Counted from the stretch's first letter, positions 43,204-53,048 are shown. The stretch is DNA of 64,000 bases from Phycisphaerales bacterium (GCA_030602885.1 JAUVYV010000015.1:1-64000); one strand, 5' to 3'. Notes: generated by a model from the sequence alone, not told the origin. A program made the numbers and translations.

Positions 43204-44892
43204 ATGCACAGTAAATCCCGGCTGGTAGTGGTCTTTTATTCCGCCCTGGTGGCAGTTCTAACTGCTTCTCTGCTAAGCAGTTGCAGCCCACAGTTTCACA
43301 AGGCCGATGCCGACGAAGAAGTCTATCAGATAATCGACAGCAAGTGGCAGGACGACTTTGGTCGGAAGGCAAACTACATAGTCAGTGACAGCAACATACC
43401 CTCGCCAAACGACATACGGATACAAAATGCCGTGCCGCCTTCAGGCGTTGTAAATATGGCACAGGCAGTCGGTATGGCAACCGCTCATAATCGGCAATAT
43501 CAGACACGCAAGGAGTCCTTATATGTCTCGGCATTGCGTCTGACCGGCACACGCCACAAATACGCGCTGCGGTGGTTCGGAACAATCGACAGCCGATACG
43601 TCGAAAGCCCGGAGGGGTACGATGCGAGCATTGGAACAGGCACGACAGGCAGTGGGGATTCGGGTATAGGCATAAAGAATACTCAACTGCTGGGCAACGG
43701 CATCGAAATAGGCACCGGCCTGGCCGTGGAATGGTTGCGGTTTCTCACCGGCGACCCACGGACATCCCTCAGCTCGGTTTTGACCGCAAGCATAACAATT
43801 CCACTACTGGGAAACAGAGCAGGAAAACTGGCCACCGAAGAGCTCACCCAGGCCGAACGCGACGTGCTTTATGAGATACGCACGTTCAACCGATATCGGA
43901 AGACATTTGTCGTATCAATCGTGGATGACTATTACGGCGTGCTGCAGCAAAGAGACGCAGTCACAAACGCCAGTAACAACTACAATCGAAGACTGGAATT
44001 CAGCAAGCAGGCAAAGATGGAGACCCGGACCGGCCGAACCTCCCCCTTCGAGGTGGACCAGGCAAAACAGCGAGAACTGGACGCCTACGACAACTACGTC
44101 GCAGCTCAGCAGCGATATGAGCTGGCTCTTGACCGATTCAAGATACGGCTGGCCCTGCCCACCGACGCGCAGGTCGAGCTGGACCAGAAAGAGCTGGAGG
44201 CGTTGCGACAGATAGGCGTAACCGAGCCGGACTACACGGCAGAGGTAGCGGTTGAGACTGCCCTGAGCAGACGCCTGGACCTGGCCACAAGCGCAGACAA
44301 AATCGATGACGCAGTGCGAGATATAACGCTGGCCGCCGAAGGACTCGGAGTACAGCTCGAGCTTTTCGGCAGTGCAAATGTGGATTCAACCCCGGATACC
44401 GACTTTACCCGGCTGGAGTTTCACAAGGGGCTTTACCAGCTTGGGCTCGACGCCGACCTGCCGCTCGACAGGAAGCTGCAGCGTAATGCCTACCGTGAGG
44501 CGCTTATCGGCATGGAGCAGCAGCGACGCAGCTATGACAACACGCTCGATACCGTTGTCCTCGAGGTGCGCCAGACGCATCGGCAGCTAAAGGCAACAGC
44601 CGAGCAGTATGTAACGCAGGAAAAGGCCCTCGTGCTGGCAGAAGAACGAGTGAGGAATATGCCCGTGCTCTTGAAATCAGGCAGGGCCAAAACAAGAGAC
44701 CTGCTCGAATCACAGGATGCACTGCTTCAGGCACAAAACAATCTCACGGCAGCACTGGTCAGTCACGCCATCGCAAAGTTGAGTTTTTACCGCGATGTCG
44801 GTATCTTAGAGGTCAGGCCCGACGGAATGTGGGCACAGTACGCAAGTACTGAGAATCAGCAAGGCGAAAAAATACATAGCGAGATACAATAA
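43204..44892 (+). CDS. TolC-like outer membrane efflux lipoprotein
   Basis: A 562-residue protein with a lipoprotein signal ending LLSSC (Cys27), then a long helical body with the outer membrane efflux pattern in two halves (SIVDDYYGVLQQRDAVTNAS; TVVLEVRQTHRQLKATAEQY). It should form the trimeric outer membrane channel of a tripartite exporter. GGAG lies eight bases before the ATG. The MacA-like gene starts at the base after its stop, so the genes are co-translated. Confidence 0.88.
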   Translation: MHSKSRLVVVFYSALVAVLTASLLSSCSPQFHKADADEEVYQIIDSKWQDDFGRKANYIVSDSNIPSPNDIRIQNAVPPSGVVNMAQAVGMATAHNRQYQTRKESLYVSALRLTGTRHKYALRWFGTIDSRYVESPEGYDASIGTGTTGSGDSGIGIKNTQLLGNGIEIGTGLAVEWLRFLTGDPRTSLSSVLTASITIPLLGNRAGKLATEELTQAERDVLYEIRTFNRYRKTFVVSIVDDYYGVLQQRDAVTNASNNYNRRLEFSKQAKMETRTGRTSPFEVDQAKQRELDAYDNYVAAQQRYELALDRFKIRLALPTDAQVELDQKELEALRQIGVTEPDYTAEVAVETALSRRLDLATSADKIDDAVRDITLAAEGLGVQLELFGSANVDSTPDTDFTRLEFHKGLYQLGLDADLPLDRKLQRNAYREALIGMEQQRRSYDNTLDTVVLEVRQTHRQLKATAEQYVTQEKALVLAEERVRNMPVLLKSGRAKTRDLLESQDALLQAQNNLTAALVSHAIAKLSFYRDVGILEVRPDGMWAQYASTENQQGEKIHSEIQ

Positions 44893-46806
44893 ATGCAGAC
44901 AGATAGCTCAGAAAGACTGACAGGCAACGTCGCACGCAAGTCGAAGCATAACAGACGGCAATGGCTGATTCTGGCAGGGGCCGTCGTGGTGCTTATGGTG
45001 CTCGGACTTCTGCTGGCTTCCAACAGAACACGAAGCTCGACTGCTGGAAACAAAAACCTGCGCACCTTTACCGTCCGCCGCGACGACTTGCCCATCACCG
45101 TCACCGAAAGCGGAAGCATAAAGGCGAGAAACTCGATAGACCTCAAATCTGAAGTCGAGGGCCGAGCCACGATAATCAGCATCGTCTCCGAAGGAAGCTA
45201 CGTAACTCAGGAGGATGTCAACAACGGCAAGATACTCTGCGAGCTTGACTCGGGTGACCTCGACGAGCAATTGGCTCAGAGGGAGATTGACTTCGCCGGC
45301 GCCGAGGCAAGCTATAAAGAGGCGGTGGAGGCATACGACATCCGGGTAAAGCAGAATGAAAGTGACATCACGGAGGACCAGCTTGAAGTGAAGTTTGCCC
45401 TGATAGATTTCAAGAAGTACCTGGGCGAGGAAGTCGCAAACAGAATCATTAAGGATGCGAATGAGGCATCGGGCTCAAACAGCCGTACGACCGCCGTCAT
45501 CGACATAGCGTCGCTTCTCAACGACCCAAACGATCTCGGCGGAGAGGCATCACAGAGATACAGAGAGCTGACCGACCAGATACGGCTGGCCGAGCTTAAT
45601 CACGCCAGAGCAGAATTCAAACTGGAAGGAACACAGGAGCTTTTCGACGCAAACTATGTGGCGGAACTCGAGCTCAAAGGTGATGAGCTCGAGATGGAAC
45701 GCTACGGCGTGCAAAAAATTCAGGCCGATATCGCACTGGACATCTGGATGCTCTACGAATTTCCCAAACAGACCGAAAAGCTGCTCAGCGATTACTACGA
45801 AGCCAACCGTGAGCTCGAAAGAACCGAAGCTCGCGCACGTTCGAAACTGGCCCAGGCACTTGCGCAAAAGAAGAGCGCCGAGGCAAGGTTTAACCTGCGA
45901 AGAGACCGATTGGCAAAAACAAAGGTACAGATTGAGGCATGCACGATTAAAGCACCGGCGCCCGGTCTGGTCGTGTACGGTTCGAGCGGCGACCATTACA
46001 GGAGATTCCGAGGCGGCGGTATCATCGCCGCAGGTGAGACGGTTTATCAGCGTCAGACCATCATATCGCTGCCCGATACCGCGGAAATGATGGCGGAAAT
46101 CAACGTGCACGAGTCGTCTGTTGACAAGGTCCGTCCGGGCCAGAGGGCAAAGATAGTGATGGATGCCTTTCCTGATGAGACCTTCCAGGGCGAGGTACTC
46201 AAGGTCGCGCCTCTGCCTGACCAGCAGAGAGGCTGGCTCAGCCCCGACATAAAAGTCTATACCACGCAGGTCACTATAGAAGGAACTCATGATTTCCTGA
46301 AGCCCGGAATGTCGGCAAAGGTCGAGGTACTTGTTGACCATCTCAAGGACGTTTTGATTGTTCCTGTACAGGTTGTCGCAAACCGAGGCGGCAAAAAAGT
46401 ATGCTACATGGTTAACGGCCAGGGCAGTGAAGAAAGAGAAGTGAAAACCGGCGCATTCAACGATACCTACGTCCAGATTCTCGAAGGCCTGCAGCAAGGC
46501 ACAGATGTCCTGATGAATCCGCCGCGAATAACCGAGTCAAAAACAGACGAGCAAACTGAGTCACCTCGCGAAGCCGTCGCGAAGCGGGACGATACTGAGG
46601 ACGAAGTCAAGACCCCCGACGACGAGAAAATGGTTGCGCAGTTCAGAGAAACGATGAAAGACGGCGCCGAACTCGACGACGAAACAAGAAAGAAAATGGA
46701 ACAGTTCAGAAAGGACATGCAGAGTGGACAGCGCCAGAGACCACCGGGGGGTGGGGATGGGCAGGGCAGAGCCAGGCCGCAACAGCAAAGACCTCGCAAT
46801 CAATAG
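44893..46806 (+). CDS. MacA-like periplasmic adaptor (HlyD family)
   Basis: A 637-residue membrane fusion protein. An N-terminal anchor helix (WLILAGAVVVLMVLGLLLA) is followed by the biotinyl-lipoyl halves (KARNSIDLKSEVEGRATIIS; IKAPAPGLVVYGSS), a long coiled-coil hairpin of about 220 residues between them, and a beta-barrel part (VDKVRPGQRAKIVMDAFPDE). The C-terminal 90 residues are charged and Gln/Arg-rich (QRQRPPGGGDGQGRARPQQQ) and unusual for the family. It joins the MacB-like transporter to the TolC-like channel. Confidence 0.92.
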   Translation: MQTDSSERLTGNVARKSKHNRRQWLILAGAVVVLMVLGLLLASNRTRSSTAGNKNLRTFTVRRDDLPITVTESGSIKARNSIDLKSEVEGRATIISIVSEGSYVTQEDVNNGKILCELDSGDLDEQLAQREIDFAGAEASYKEAVEAYDIRVKQNESDITEDQLEVKFALIDFKKYLGEEVANRIIKDANEASGSNSRTTAVIDIASLLNDPNDLGGEASQRYRELTDQIRLAELNHARAEFKLEGTQELFDANYVAELELKGDELEMERYGVQKIQADIALDIWMLYEFPKQTEKLLSDYYEANRELERTEARARSKLAQALAQKKSAEARFNLRRDRLAKTKVQIEACTIKAPAPGLVVYGSSGDHYRRFRGGGIIAAGETVYQRQTIISLPDTAEMMAEINVHESSVDKVRPGQRAKIVMDAFPDETFQGEVLKVAPLPDQQRGWLSPDIKVYTTQVTIEGTHDFLKPGMSAKVEVLVDHLKDVLIVPVQVVANRGGKKVCYMVNGQGSEEREVKTGAFNDTYVQILEGLQQGTDVLMNPPRITESKTDEQTESPREAVAKRDDTEDEVKTPDDEKMVAQFRETMKDGAELDDETRKKMEQFRKDMQSGQRQRPPGGGDGQGRARPQQQRPRNQ

Positions 46807-46846
46807 ACCAACGAAGAGAAAAGCAGTTCTCGACGCGTGAAAATCG

Positions 46847-47569
46847 ATGGAGGAGTTCCACAAAAATCTCGATTTCGACGACAACGACTCAATCCTGGTC
46901 TTTGAGAAGCTGTGCAAGCACTACCATCTCGGCCAGGTGGAATTGAAGGTCCTGCGCAACATCGACCTGACAATCAACAAAGGTGATTACGTGGCGATAA
47001 TGGGCCCGAGCGGCTCCGGCAAATCGACGCTTCTCAACATGATTGGCTGCCTCGACCGCCCGACAAGCGGAAAGTACATACTGGCCGGGCAGGATGTGTC
47101 CCTGCTCGACGACGACCGGCTTTCACTGATACGCGGGCTGCACATCGGGTTTATCTTTCAGTCATTCAATCTTATCTCGCAGCTTAACATAATCGAGAAC
47201 ATCGAAGTCCCCATGTACTATCAGGGCATTTCCGAATACGAAAGCGCAGCCCGTGCAGAGGAGTTGGCGGCATTGGTAGGACTTAGCGACCGGCTCAAAC
47301 ACCGCCCGACCGAATTAAGCGGTGGCCAGCAGCAGCGAGTCGCCATTGCCAGGGCCCTCGTCAATGACCCTTTGATAATCCTTGCGGATGAGCCGACCGG
47401 CAATCTGGACTCCGAGAGCGGCGCAGAAATACTCGCTATTCTGGAGCACCTACACGAGCAGGGCAAAACGCTGATTGTCATTACACATGACGACAACATC
47501 GCAAGACATTCGGAAAAACAGATACACCTTCTCGACGGCAGAATTCAGAGACAAGCGTATAGCAGGTAA
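46847..47569 (+). CDS. MacB-type ABC transporter ATPase
   Basis: A 240-residue ATP-binding subunit. Walker A is MGPSGSGKSTLLNMIGCLD, the Q-loop is GFIFQSFNL, the signature is ELSGGQQQRVAIARAL, and Walker B is LIILADEPTGNLDSE, with the switch His in VITHD. It belongs to the LolD/MacB group and powers the exporter by mechanotransmission. The permease gene follows six bases later; in MacB proper the two are fused. Confidence 0.96.
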   Translation: MEEFHKNLDFDDNDSILVFEKLCKHYHLGQVELKVLRNIDLTINKGDYVAIMGPSGSGKSTLLNMIGCLDRPTSGKYILAGQDVSLLDDDRLSLIRGLHIGFIFQSFNLISQLNIIENIEVPMYYQGISEYESAARAEELAALVGLSDRLKHRPTELSGGQQQRVAIARALVNDPLIILADEPTGNLDSESGAEILAILEHLHEQGKTLIVITHDDNIARHSEKQIHLLDGRIQRQAYSR

Positions 47570-47575
47570 CCAAAC

Positions 47576-48880
47576 ATGCTTTTATTTCGCCTCAAAAGAA
47601 CGGTCAAGCTGGGTATAAAGAGCTTGTGGATTCATCGCCTGCGCTCGACATTAACCACGTTGGGCATCATATTCGGTGTCTCCTCGGTCATTGCAATGCT
47701 TGCCATCGGAGAAGGCGCCAGCCAACACGCACAGGAACAGATTGCCCGGCTGGGCAGCCTGAATATCATCATCAGAACGGTCGAGCCGCCTGAAGAGCAG
47801 AATGTCACCGGACAGGAGCAGAGCTTCCAGGAATACGGGCTGACTTACAAGGACGCCGAGCGTCTTCGCAGCAGTATTCCAAACGTTGAGGTCGTGGTGC
47901 CCATCCGCCGGCTCGCCCAGCAGGCCTGGTATCGCAATCGCAAGGTCGCTGTCGAAGTAATAGGCACCGTACCGTGGCATCTCGAAACGTCACCGATTCG
48001 CCTCGAAAGGGGACGCTTTCTCGCCTCCGTCGATATGAACTACAAGCAGGATATCTGCATCATCGATGAAAGAGTCATCGACGAGCTCTTCGCCTTTGAC
48101 GACCCGCTGGACCAGGATCTCAAGATAGCCAGTGATTACTACCGCGTTGTCGGCATTGTAAGTGCTCAGAGCCCCGTCTCAACAGCCAGGGGGGTCGAAA
48201 ACGAGATTGCCGAAGTGAAGAGGCAAAGCGGCGCAAATGCCGGCAATATCTACATACCCTTGACCACCGTGAAGGACCGCTTCGGCGAGATGAAAATACA
48301 GCTCAGCGGAGAAAGCGGCGCCAGCGTGGAGAAAGTTGAGCTGCAGGAAATCATTATAAAAGTCGCCGCGATGGAGCAGGTGCTGCCCACACGAGAAACG
48401 CTGGATACGCTTCTGAACCGATTTCACAAGAAAGACGATTATCAGATTACCGTCCCCCTCGAGCTGTTGCGCCAGGCAAGGCGCACGCAGCGGATATTCA
48501 GCATCGTGCTCGGCTCAATAGCCGCAATATCACTTCTGGTCGGCGGAATTGGAATTATGAACATAATGCTCGCAACGGTAAGCGAGCGCACCCGCGAGAT
48601 CGGCATCCGCAGGGCCCTCGGTGCAAAAAAAAGAGACATCGTCTTTCAGTTTCTGTCCGAGACTCTTATCCTGACGCTTGCCGGCGGCTTGCTTGGTATC
48701 GTGCTGGGTTCGACAATACCCTACCTGGTCACGTACTTCGGGAATATGCCGACCGTCATAACCGGCGGCTCACTGCTGCTGAGCTTCGGGATCTCCGGCG
48801 CGGTGGGAATAACGTTCGGCCTGTATCCCGCATATCGCGCCGCCAACATGGACCCGATAGAATCGCTGCGACACGAATAG
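47576..48880 (+). CDS. MacB-type ABC transporter permease
   Basis: A 434-residue membrane protein with the MacB/FtsX layout: one N-terminal helix (STLTTLGIIFGVSSVIAMLA), a large periplasmic domain (residues about 60-280), then three helices (IVLGSIAAISLLVGGIGIMN, SETLILTLAGGLLGIVLGS, GISGAVGITFGLYPAYRAA). The cargo of this tripartite system is unknown; relatives export macrolides, siderophores or lipopeptides. Confidence 0.95.
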   Translation: MLLFRLKRTVKLGIKSLWIHRLRSTLTTLGIIFGVSSVIAMLAIGEGASQHAQEQIARLGSLNIIIRTVEPPEEQNVTGQEQSFQEYGLTYKDAERLRSSIPNVEVVVPIRRLAQQAWYRNRKVAVEVIGTVPWHLETSPIRLERGRFLASVDMNYKQDICIIDERVIDELFAFDDPLDQDLKIASDYYRVVGIVSAQSPVSTARGVENEIAEVKRQSGANAGNIYIPLTTVKDRFGEMKIQLSGESGASVEKVELQEIIIKVAAMEQVLPTRETLDTLLNRFHKKDDYQITVPLELLRQARRTQRIFSIVLGSIAAISLLVGGIGIMNIMLATVSERTREIGIRRALGAKKRDIVFQFLSETLILTLAGGLLGIVLGSTIPYLVTYFGNMPTVITGGSLLLSFGISGAVGITFGLYPAYRAANMDPIESLRHE

Positions 48881-48891
48881 CTGCCTCACAA

Positions 48892-49124
48892 CTACGGTTT
48901 TTTCACAATGTGCAACAGCCAATCTTTATACTGCAGTACCTCCGGGTAATCCTCCGGCGTGTGAAATTCTCTGACCGCCCCGTCATTATCCCAACAGCTT
49001 CCGGATAGTTCTCCGCAATAAATAGCTTTCCCGCAGCAAACCCCAGGCTCTCAAGCTCATTCTTCATCCGGTTGCGGTTCTCCCGCACCACTATCACCGC
49101 TATCCCCTGCTCCAATGCCGCAAG
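48892..49124 (-). pseudogene. Remnant of one or two truncated genes
   Basis: Two protein-like pieces lie in different frames. The first, entering from the KAP gene stop, reads ALEQGIAVIVVRENRNRMKN and KLFIAENYPEAVGI. The second, down to 48892, reads NDGAVREFHTPEDYPEVLQY then KDWLLHIVKKP. Neither has a plausible start or full length. The first resembles the C-terminal end of a DUF3326-like protein, from memory only. The pieces suggest that older genes were cut when the KAP gene arrived. Confidence 0.5.
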
Positions 49125-51797
49125 TCAACTATCCAACTCCTTCAATTCCTCGGCATACGCCGCCATCAAATGTTCAAAAGCTTTTGATGCCACCGGATCA
49201 GCAAATCGCCGATCCTCCCATCGTTTTAGCACCGGCAATACCATATCCATATTGAATGTTCTCCGATTCTCTGCTTTGTTCACACTGAATTCGTATCCCT
49301 CTATCAAGTCTGGTCTTCCTGCGTAATACTTGTATTCTACAAGTGATATCACAACACTCTCCGCGAAATACCCTGACTTGTCAACCTCTGCTCTTCCAAG
49401 TATACTCTCTGTGACTTGGTCTTTAATACTTTCATAGTCATCGTTATACTTGAGTGTGCCCAAGAGCCATCTGAGGTAATGGTTTTTTCCTTCAGCCTGC
49501 TCCCAGAAAGCCTCTTCGTTACCAAGAAATTCTCTCTTAACTTCAGCCCCCAATAGCTTCTTCGATTCCCTTTCCCCAAGTAAGTCCTTGGCTACATAAT
49601 TTTCGTATTGAATTCCCACGATTGTATCTTTTGACGCAAGCTTTTCTAACCGGTCTTTAGCCCATTCTTTTGTGTCCGTTGTTTCTACATCACTCCAACG
49701 GGCTTGCCTTTGAGCCAACGAAAATTCAAATTGCCCTGCACTTTCAACTATGGACTTTATATCGCTCATCACAGCCGATACATATTTAGATCCATCATCT
49801 TCGCCCCAGACACTCCAATGTTCGCGATCGCATATCCAGTCTAACATGCAGTCGCAGATATCTCTGGCAAGATCCTTGCTCAATAATCCACTGAATTGAA
49901 CAAATCTATTGAGGTCATTTCTCAGTTTTTCATAGCTGTCCAGATATCGTTCTTCAAAGCTTTCTTGATCAAAGCCATTCCTCTCAATATCTCGCACATA
50001 CTGCAAGATTCTTTGATCTGGAACCTCTGTACTCGGAACACATCCCGACATGTATCGCCTAAAATAGGATGTTCCGTAATTGGGTTTCAGTGCAATGCGT
50101 TGCTCCCACGGTTGTGGCTCTCTACGGGTCATCGACTGTGCTAATCCTCCCAATCCCTCCATGAAATTTGGAAACAAGTCAAGCAAAACCCTTTGAACAA
50201 GTTCCAGCCGTGGCTTTGTCTTAATCTCAATAAGTTCTCTTAGTTCCTTTTCAATCGCAATCCTGGCTTCACTTTTCTCATCTTCCGTTGGCTCTGTTAT
50301 ATGTATCTCCTCATCCAGGAACACTTCCTGTTCTCGCATAACCCATTCAAAGACTCCCGGCTCACCAACTTTCAGCGCACTCATTAACAGCAAGTCGTAC
50401 CAGGATATCTCACCGTTGAGCCCGTCATTCCATTTCTCGCGCATCTCACGTTCCACGCCCTTCAACTGCCTTGGCGTTTCGATCAGATTCACAAGCTTCG
50501 ATACTAATGTTGTATTGAGGAAATCTCTGTGAGGATAATATTGCAAAGGATCATCGTTCCCCTCCTTCTTCAAATCCCACGGGTAATACATCGCCTGTTC
50601 GCCCCTAATCGCCTCGTCTCGTTGCACCCGCATTCTTTCAACGACCTCCTCACCACGCACTTCCGGCATAAGTTCCTGGAATCGTGTTAACTTCAGAAGA
50701 TCGCCCCCCGACCCTTCCCGCATACGTCCAACACAGAGTAAGTATTGCACAGTTGTCAAATTCTGTAGTTGGTTTAGGGCCGCCGCAATAGCCTCTTGAG
50801 TCTCCGTCGACTTGCTTTCGAGTCTATCGAAATCATCGACGAACACGACCAGTCTCCTTCCAATCCGCAAGAGAACGTCTTGGACACTCTGAATAATCTC
50901 TTCTGGATTCCGCCTTTTGCTCAGCATCGCGGCAATCATGCCAACCCACCCATTCGGGCATGCCCTCAAAGCGTCCAAATACTCTTCGGGCAGCGAACCT
51001 AACCTTGAGCAATCAACCAGTTCCTGCACTTTGTTCACAATTTGATCAAGCAATCCTCTGACCGCGGCATCTGCCGTTAAGAATTGCCACGCCTCAAAAC
51101 GACAGAACACTAATGCGCTGTCACTCCTCTGCTCTTGCTTCTCCTGGCTAATATACTTAACGAGATTGCATAAACTGGTTTTCCCCGATCCGTATGGACC
51201 GATCACTGCCACATTTGGCCCCCTTCCTCCATTATCTCTGCCCAATTCAAGTCGTGTTAAAATCCGCCTCGCGGTCACCTCGTACTCCGGAAACAGGTTT
51301 TCCTTCAATTTATGGATAGGGCCATCGCCAGTTTTTGGGTTCCTTTCGCTGCGTGTTGATCTATCACGAAGCCCTAAATGAACTTTCGCCGCCAGGAAAC
51401 CAACAAATAACACTGCAATTTCAATAACTATTACCACAATTCCAAGAACCGCTAGTTGACCTCTTTCGACTTTGATCAATCCACTCAAGCAAGCTATAAA
51501 CAGGGTTAGTACACATACCAAATTCACTCTGACTACCAAGCCCCAATGCCTCGGTAACAATTTCAGTGAAATAACAGATGCCCTCACCTTCCTTGGAAGG
51601 CTCCAACCTACAACCGCAGAAATGCCGATGACACTAACTCCTATGTACACATACTCCACTTGCGCGATCCAAGCTATGACTACCTCGCAATAGGCATGTC
51701 CAAGCGTCCAGGCTACTAACACGATAGCTACCGCCAGTACGATCAGAAACATTGTGTCAACAATATGTCGAAGAATAGCCGCCGATTCCGCTTTCAC
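49125..51797 (-). CDS. KAP family P-loop NTPase, membrane-anchored
   Basis: An 890-residue protein. Residues 1-140 contain four membrane helices. Walker A is GPYGSGKTS (residues 200-208), the KAP-specific FEAWQFLTADA follows near residue 234, and Walker B is LVVFVDDFDRLE near residue 317. The C-terminal 500 residues are helical and not recognised. KAP NTPases occur in plasmids and phage-exclusion functions (PifA type), so defence is a reasonable guess but not shown. The GTG start at 51797 has GAGG nine bases upstream. Base content is more AT-rich than in the flanking operons, and gene remnants lie directly downstream. Confidence 0.85.
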   Translation of the reverse strand: MKAESAAILRHIVDTMFLIVLAVAIVLVAWTLGHAYCEVVIAWIAQVEYVYIGVSVIGISAVVGWSLPRKVRASVISLKLLPRHWGLVVRVNLVCVLTLFIACLSGLIKVERGQLAVLGIVVIVIEIAVLFVGFLAAKVHLGLRDRSTRSERNPKTGDGPIHKLKENLFPEYEVTARRILTRLELGRDNGGRGPNVAVIGPYGSGKTSLCNLVKYISQEKQEQRSDSALVFCRFEAWQFLTADAAVRGLLDQIVNKVQELVDCSRLGSLPEEYLDALRACPNGWVGMIAAMLSKRRNPEEIIQSVQDVLLRIGRRLVVFVDDFDRLESKSTETQEAIAAALNQLQNLTTVQYLLCVGRMREGSGGDLLKLTRFQELMPEVRGEEVVERMRVQRDEAIRGEQAMYYPWDLKKEGNDDPLQYYPHRDFLNTTLVSKLVNLIETPRQLKGVEREMREKWNDGLNGEISWYDLLLMSALKVGEPGVFEWVMREQEVFLDEEIHITEPTEDEKSEARIAIEKELRELIEIKTKPRLELVQRVLLDLFPNFMEGLGGLAQSMTRREPQPWEQRIALKPNYGTSYFRRYMSGCVPSTEVPDQRILQYVRDIERNGFDQESFEERYLDSYEKLRNDLNRFVQFSGLLSKDLARDICDCMLDWICDREHWSVWGEDDGSKYVSAVMSDIKSIVESAGQFEFSLAQRQARWSDVETTDTKEWAKDRLEKLASKDTIVGIQYENYVAKDLLGERESKKLLGAEVKREFLGNEEAFWEQAEGKNHYLRWLLGTLKYNDDYESIKDQVTESILGRAEVDKSGYFAESVVISLVEYKYYAGRPDLIEGYEFSVNKAENRRTFNMDMVLPVLKRWEDRRFADPVASKAFEHLMAAYAEELKELDS

Positions 51798-51916
51798 TTT
51801 CTATTACCTCGCCATCCCAGGCTCCCGTCTCGTTTCTCCCGCCTCCGCACACTACCATATCCCCTCTCTTCAGACCCGTCAAAGAAATTCTCAAACGACA
51901 ACTCTCTCGAACTAAG

Positions 51917-51939
51917 CCTGTCCTGAGCCTGCCGAAGGG
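51917..51939. repeat. Dispersed motif GCCTGTCCTGAGCCTGCCGAAGG
   Basis: The motif closely matches the CTTCGGCAGGCTCAGGACAGGC type short repeat that I recall from unrelated bacterial assemblies. Only one copy lies in this window. Confidence 0.6.
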
Positions 51940-52027
51940 CCCCATCACAACTGCTCCAACAAAGCGTGCTTGCGAGGTTTACCCGCCACTGGAGGGCACG
52001 CCAAATCAACTCAATTTTGAACACAAA

Positions 52028-52051
52028 TTATTACATATTACATATCACATC
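52028..52051. repeat. TTACATA/TCACATA tandem array
   Basis: ATTACATATTACATATCACAT-like steps in AT-rich DNA; of the same style as the other short arrays. Confidence 0.6.
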
Positions 52052-52108
52052 CCTCATACCCGTCAACCCAAAAAATCGAACCGAAATTTACCCGCCATCC
52101 GTTTGGCG

Positions 52109-52136
52109 GAACGCGATACGCGATACGCAATACGCT
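52109..52136. repeat. GATACGC/AATACGC tandem array, second copy
   Basis: ACGCGATACGCGATACGCAATACGC. It links the GATACGC family (41650) with the ATTGCGT family (27566), since the reverse complement of AATACGCAATACGC is the GCGTATT word. Confidence 0.8.
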
Positions 52137-52402
52137 CTTTAATCTCAGCGTCCTCGGCGGTGAAAATCTCACAATTCAAACATCCGTTTGGCGCAAATGC
52201 GCAACGCTCTGCGCCTTAAAATCCAAATTCCAAAATTTTTTTTTACCCTTGTTTGTATAAGCACTTACGCAAATCGGCTGCGCTGAAAAGGCCGAATTTC
52301 CGCACCAAACGCGCAACTCGAACCTAATTATAGAGGGGCGTTTTAGCCCCCGATGAAACGCATATGCAGAAAGTGAATATCCTAAATTCGGAGGACCAAA
52401 TC

Positions 52403-52948
52403 ATGGCTACAACGGCTCAAACCAAGGCAAACCGTCTTAACGCCCTAAAATCCACCGGCCCACGCACCCCCCGGGGCAAGGCCCTCGCCTCACAAAACTC
52501 CCTCAAACACGGCCTATCCGCCCGCCTGCCAGTAATCGCCGGCGAATCACAGGCCGACTTCGACCTCTACCGAGACCAGATGCTCACCGAGCTAAACCCC
52601 ATCAGCCCAATGGAATCAATGCTCGCAGACCGCGTTATCTCACTCTCATGGCGGCTAAAACGCTCCGTACGCTTCCAGAACCAGGCCATCGACGCCATGC
52701 TCCAGCGTAACGGCTCTAACCCGCTGGCCAAACTCACCCAGTCGCTCCACCTGAACCTCCCCGACCGCTCAAACCCCGGCCAAAACCCCTCAGACGATTC
52801 CTTAGCCCTCGGCCGGGCCGCCATAAACGACCTGTCAAATGCAAGGGTCCTCGAACGACTCCTCATGTACGAACGCAGAATCGAGCATAGTCTCTACAAA
52901 ACAATTCTCGAGATCCAAAGATTAAACATCATCCGCCAAACAGTGTAA
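52403..52948 (+). CDS. STGPRT-family protein of unknown function
   Basis: A 181-residue protein with the opening TKANRLNALKSTGPRTPRGKA followed by NSLKHGLSAR. This N-terminal pattern defines a large family that I know as multicopy in planctomycetes and some other phyla, without a function. The remainder is helical with paired basic and acidic residues (DRVISLSWRLKRSVRFQNQA). The ATG at 52403 is chosen for the GGAGG nine bases upstream. It is followed within a few bases by a tail rich in AAACCCAA, an arrangement I recall beside other copies. Confidence 0.85.
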   Translation: MATTAQTKANRLNALKSTGPRTPRGKALASQNSLKHGLSARLPVIAGESQADFDLYRDQMLTELNPISPMESMLADRVISLSWRLKRSVRFQNQAIDAMLQRNGSNPLAKLTQSLHLNLPDRSNPGQNPSDDSLALGRAAINDLSNARVLERLLMYERRIEHSLYKTILEIQRLNIIRQTV

Positions 52949-53048
52949 TTATGCAAAACAAACCCAATTTTCACAAGGCCCACAATGAACTTAACTCTAT
53001 ACTTGAAAAGGAATTACGAAAAATATTCACCCCTCCGAACGGTGAAAA

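Larger units (their letters stand above)
51798..52402. other. Repeat-rich stretch between KAP and STGPRT-family genes
   Basis: No gene seen. It holds the GCCTGTCCTGAGCCTGCCGAAGG motif (51917-51939), a TTACATA array (52028-52051), a GATACGC array (52109-52136) and an ATCCAAATTCCAAAA patch near 52222-52236. Confidence 0.7.
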
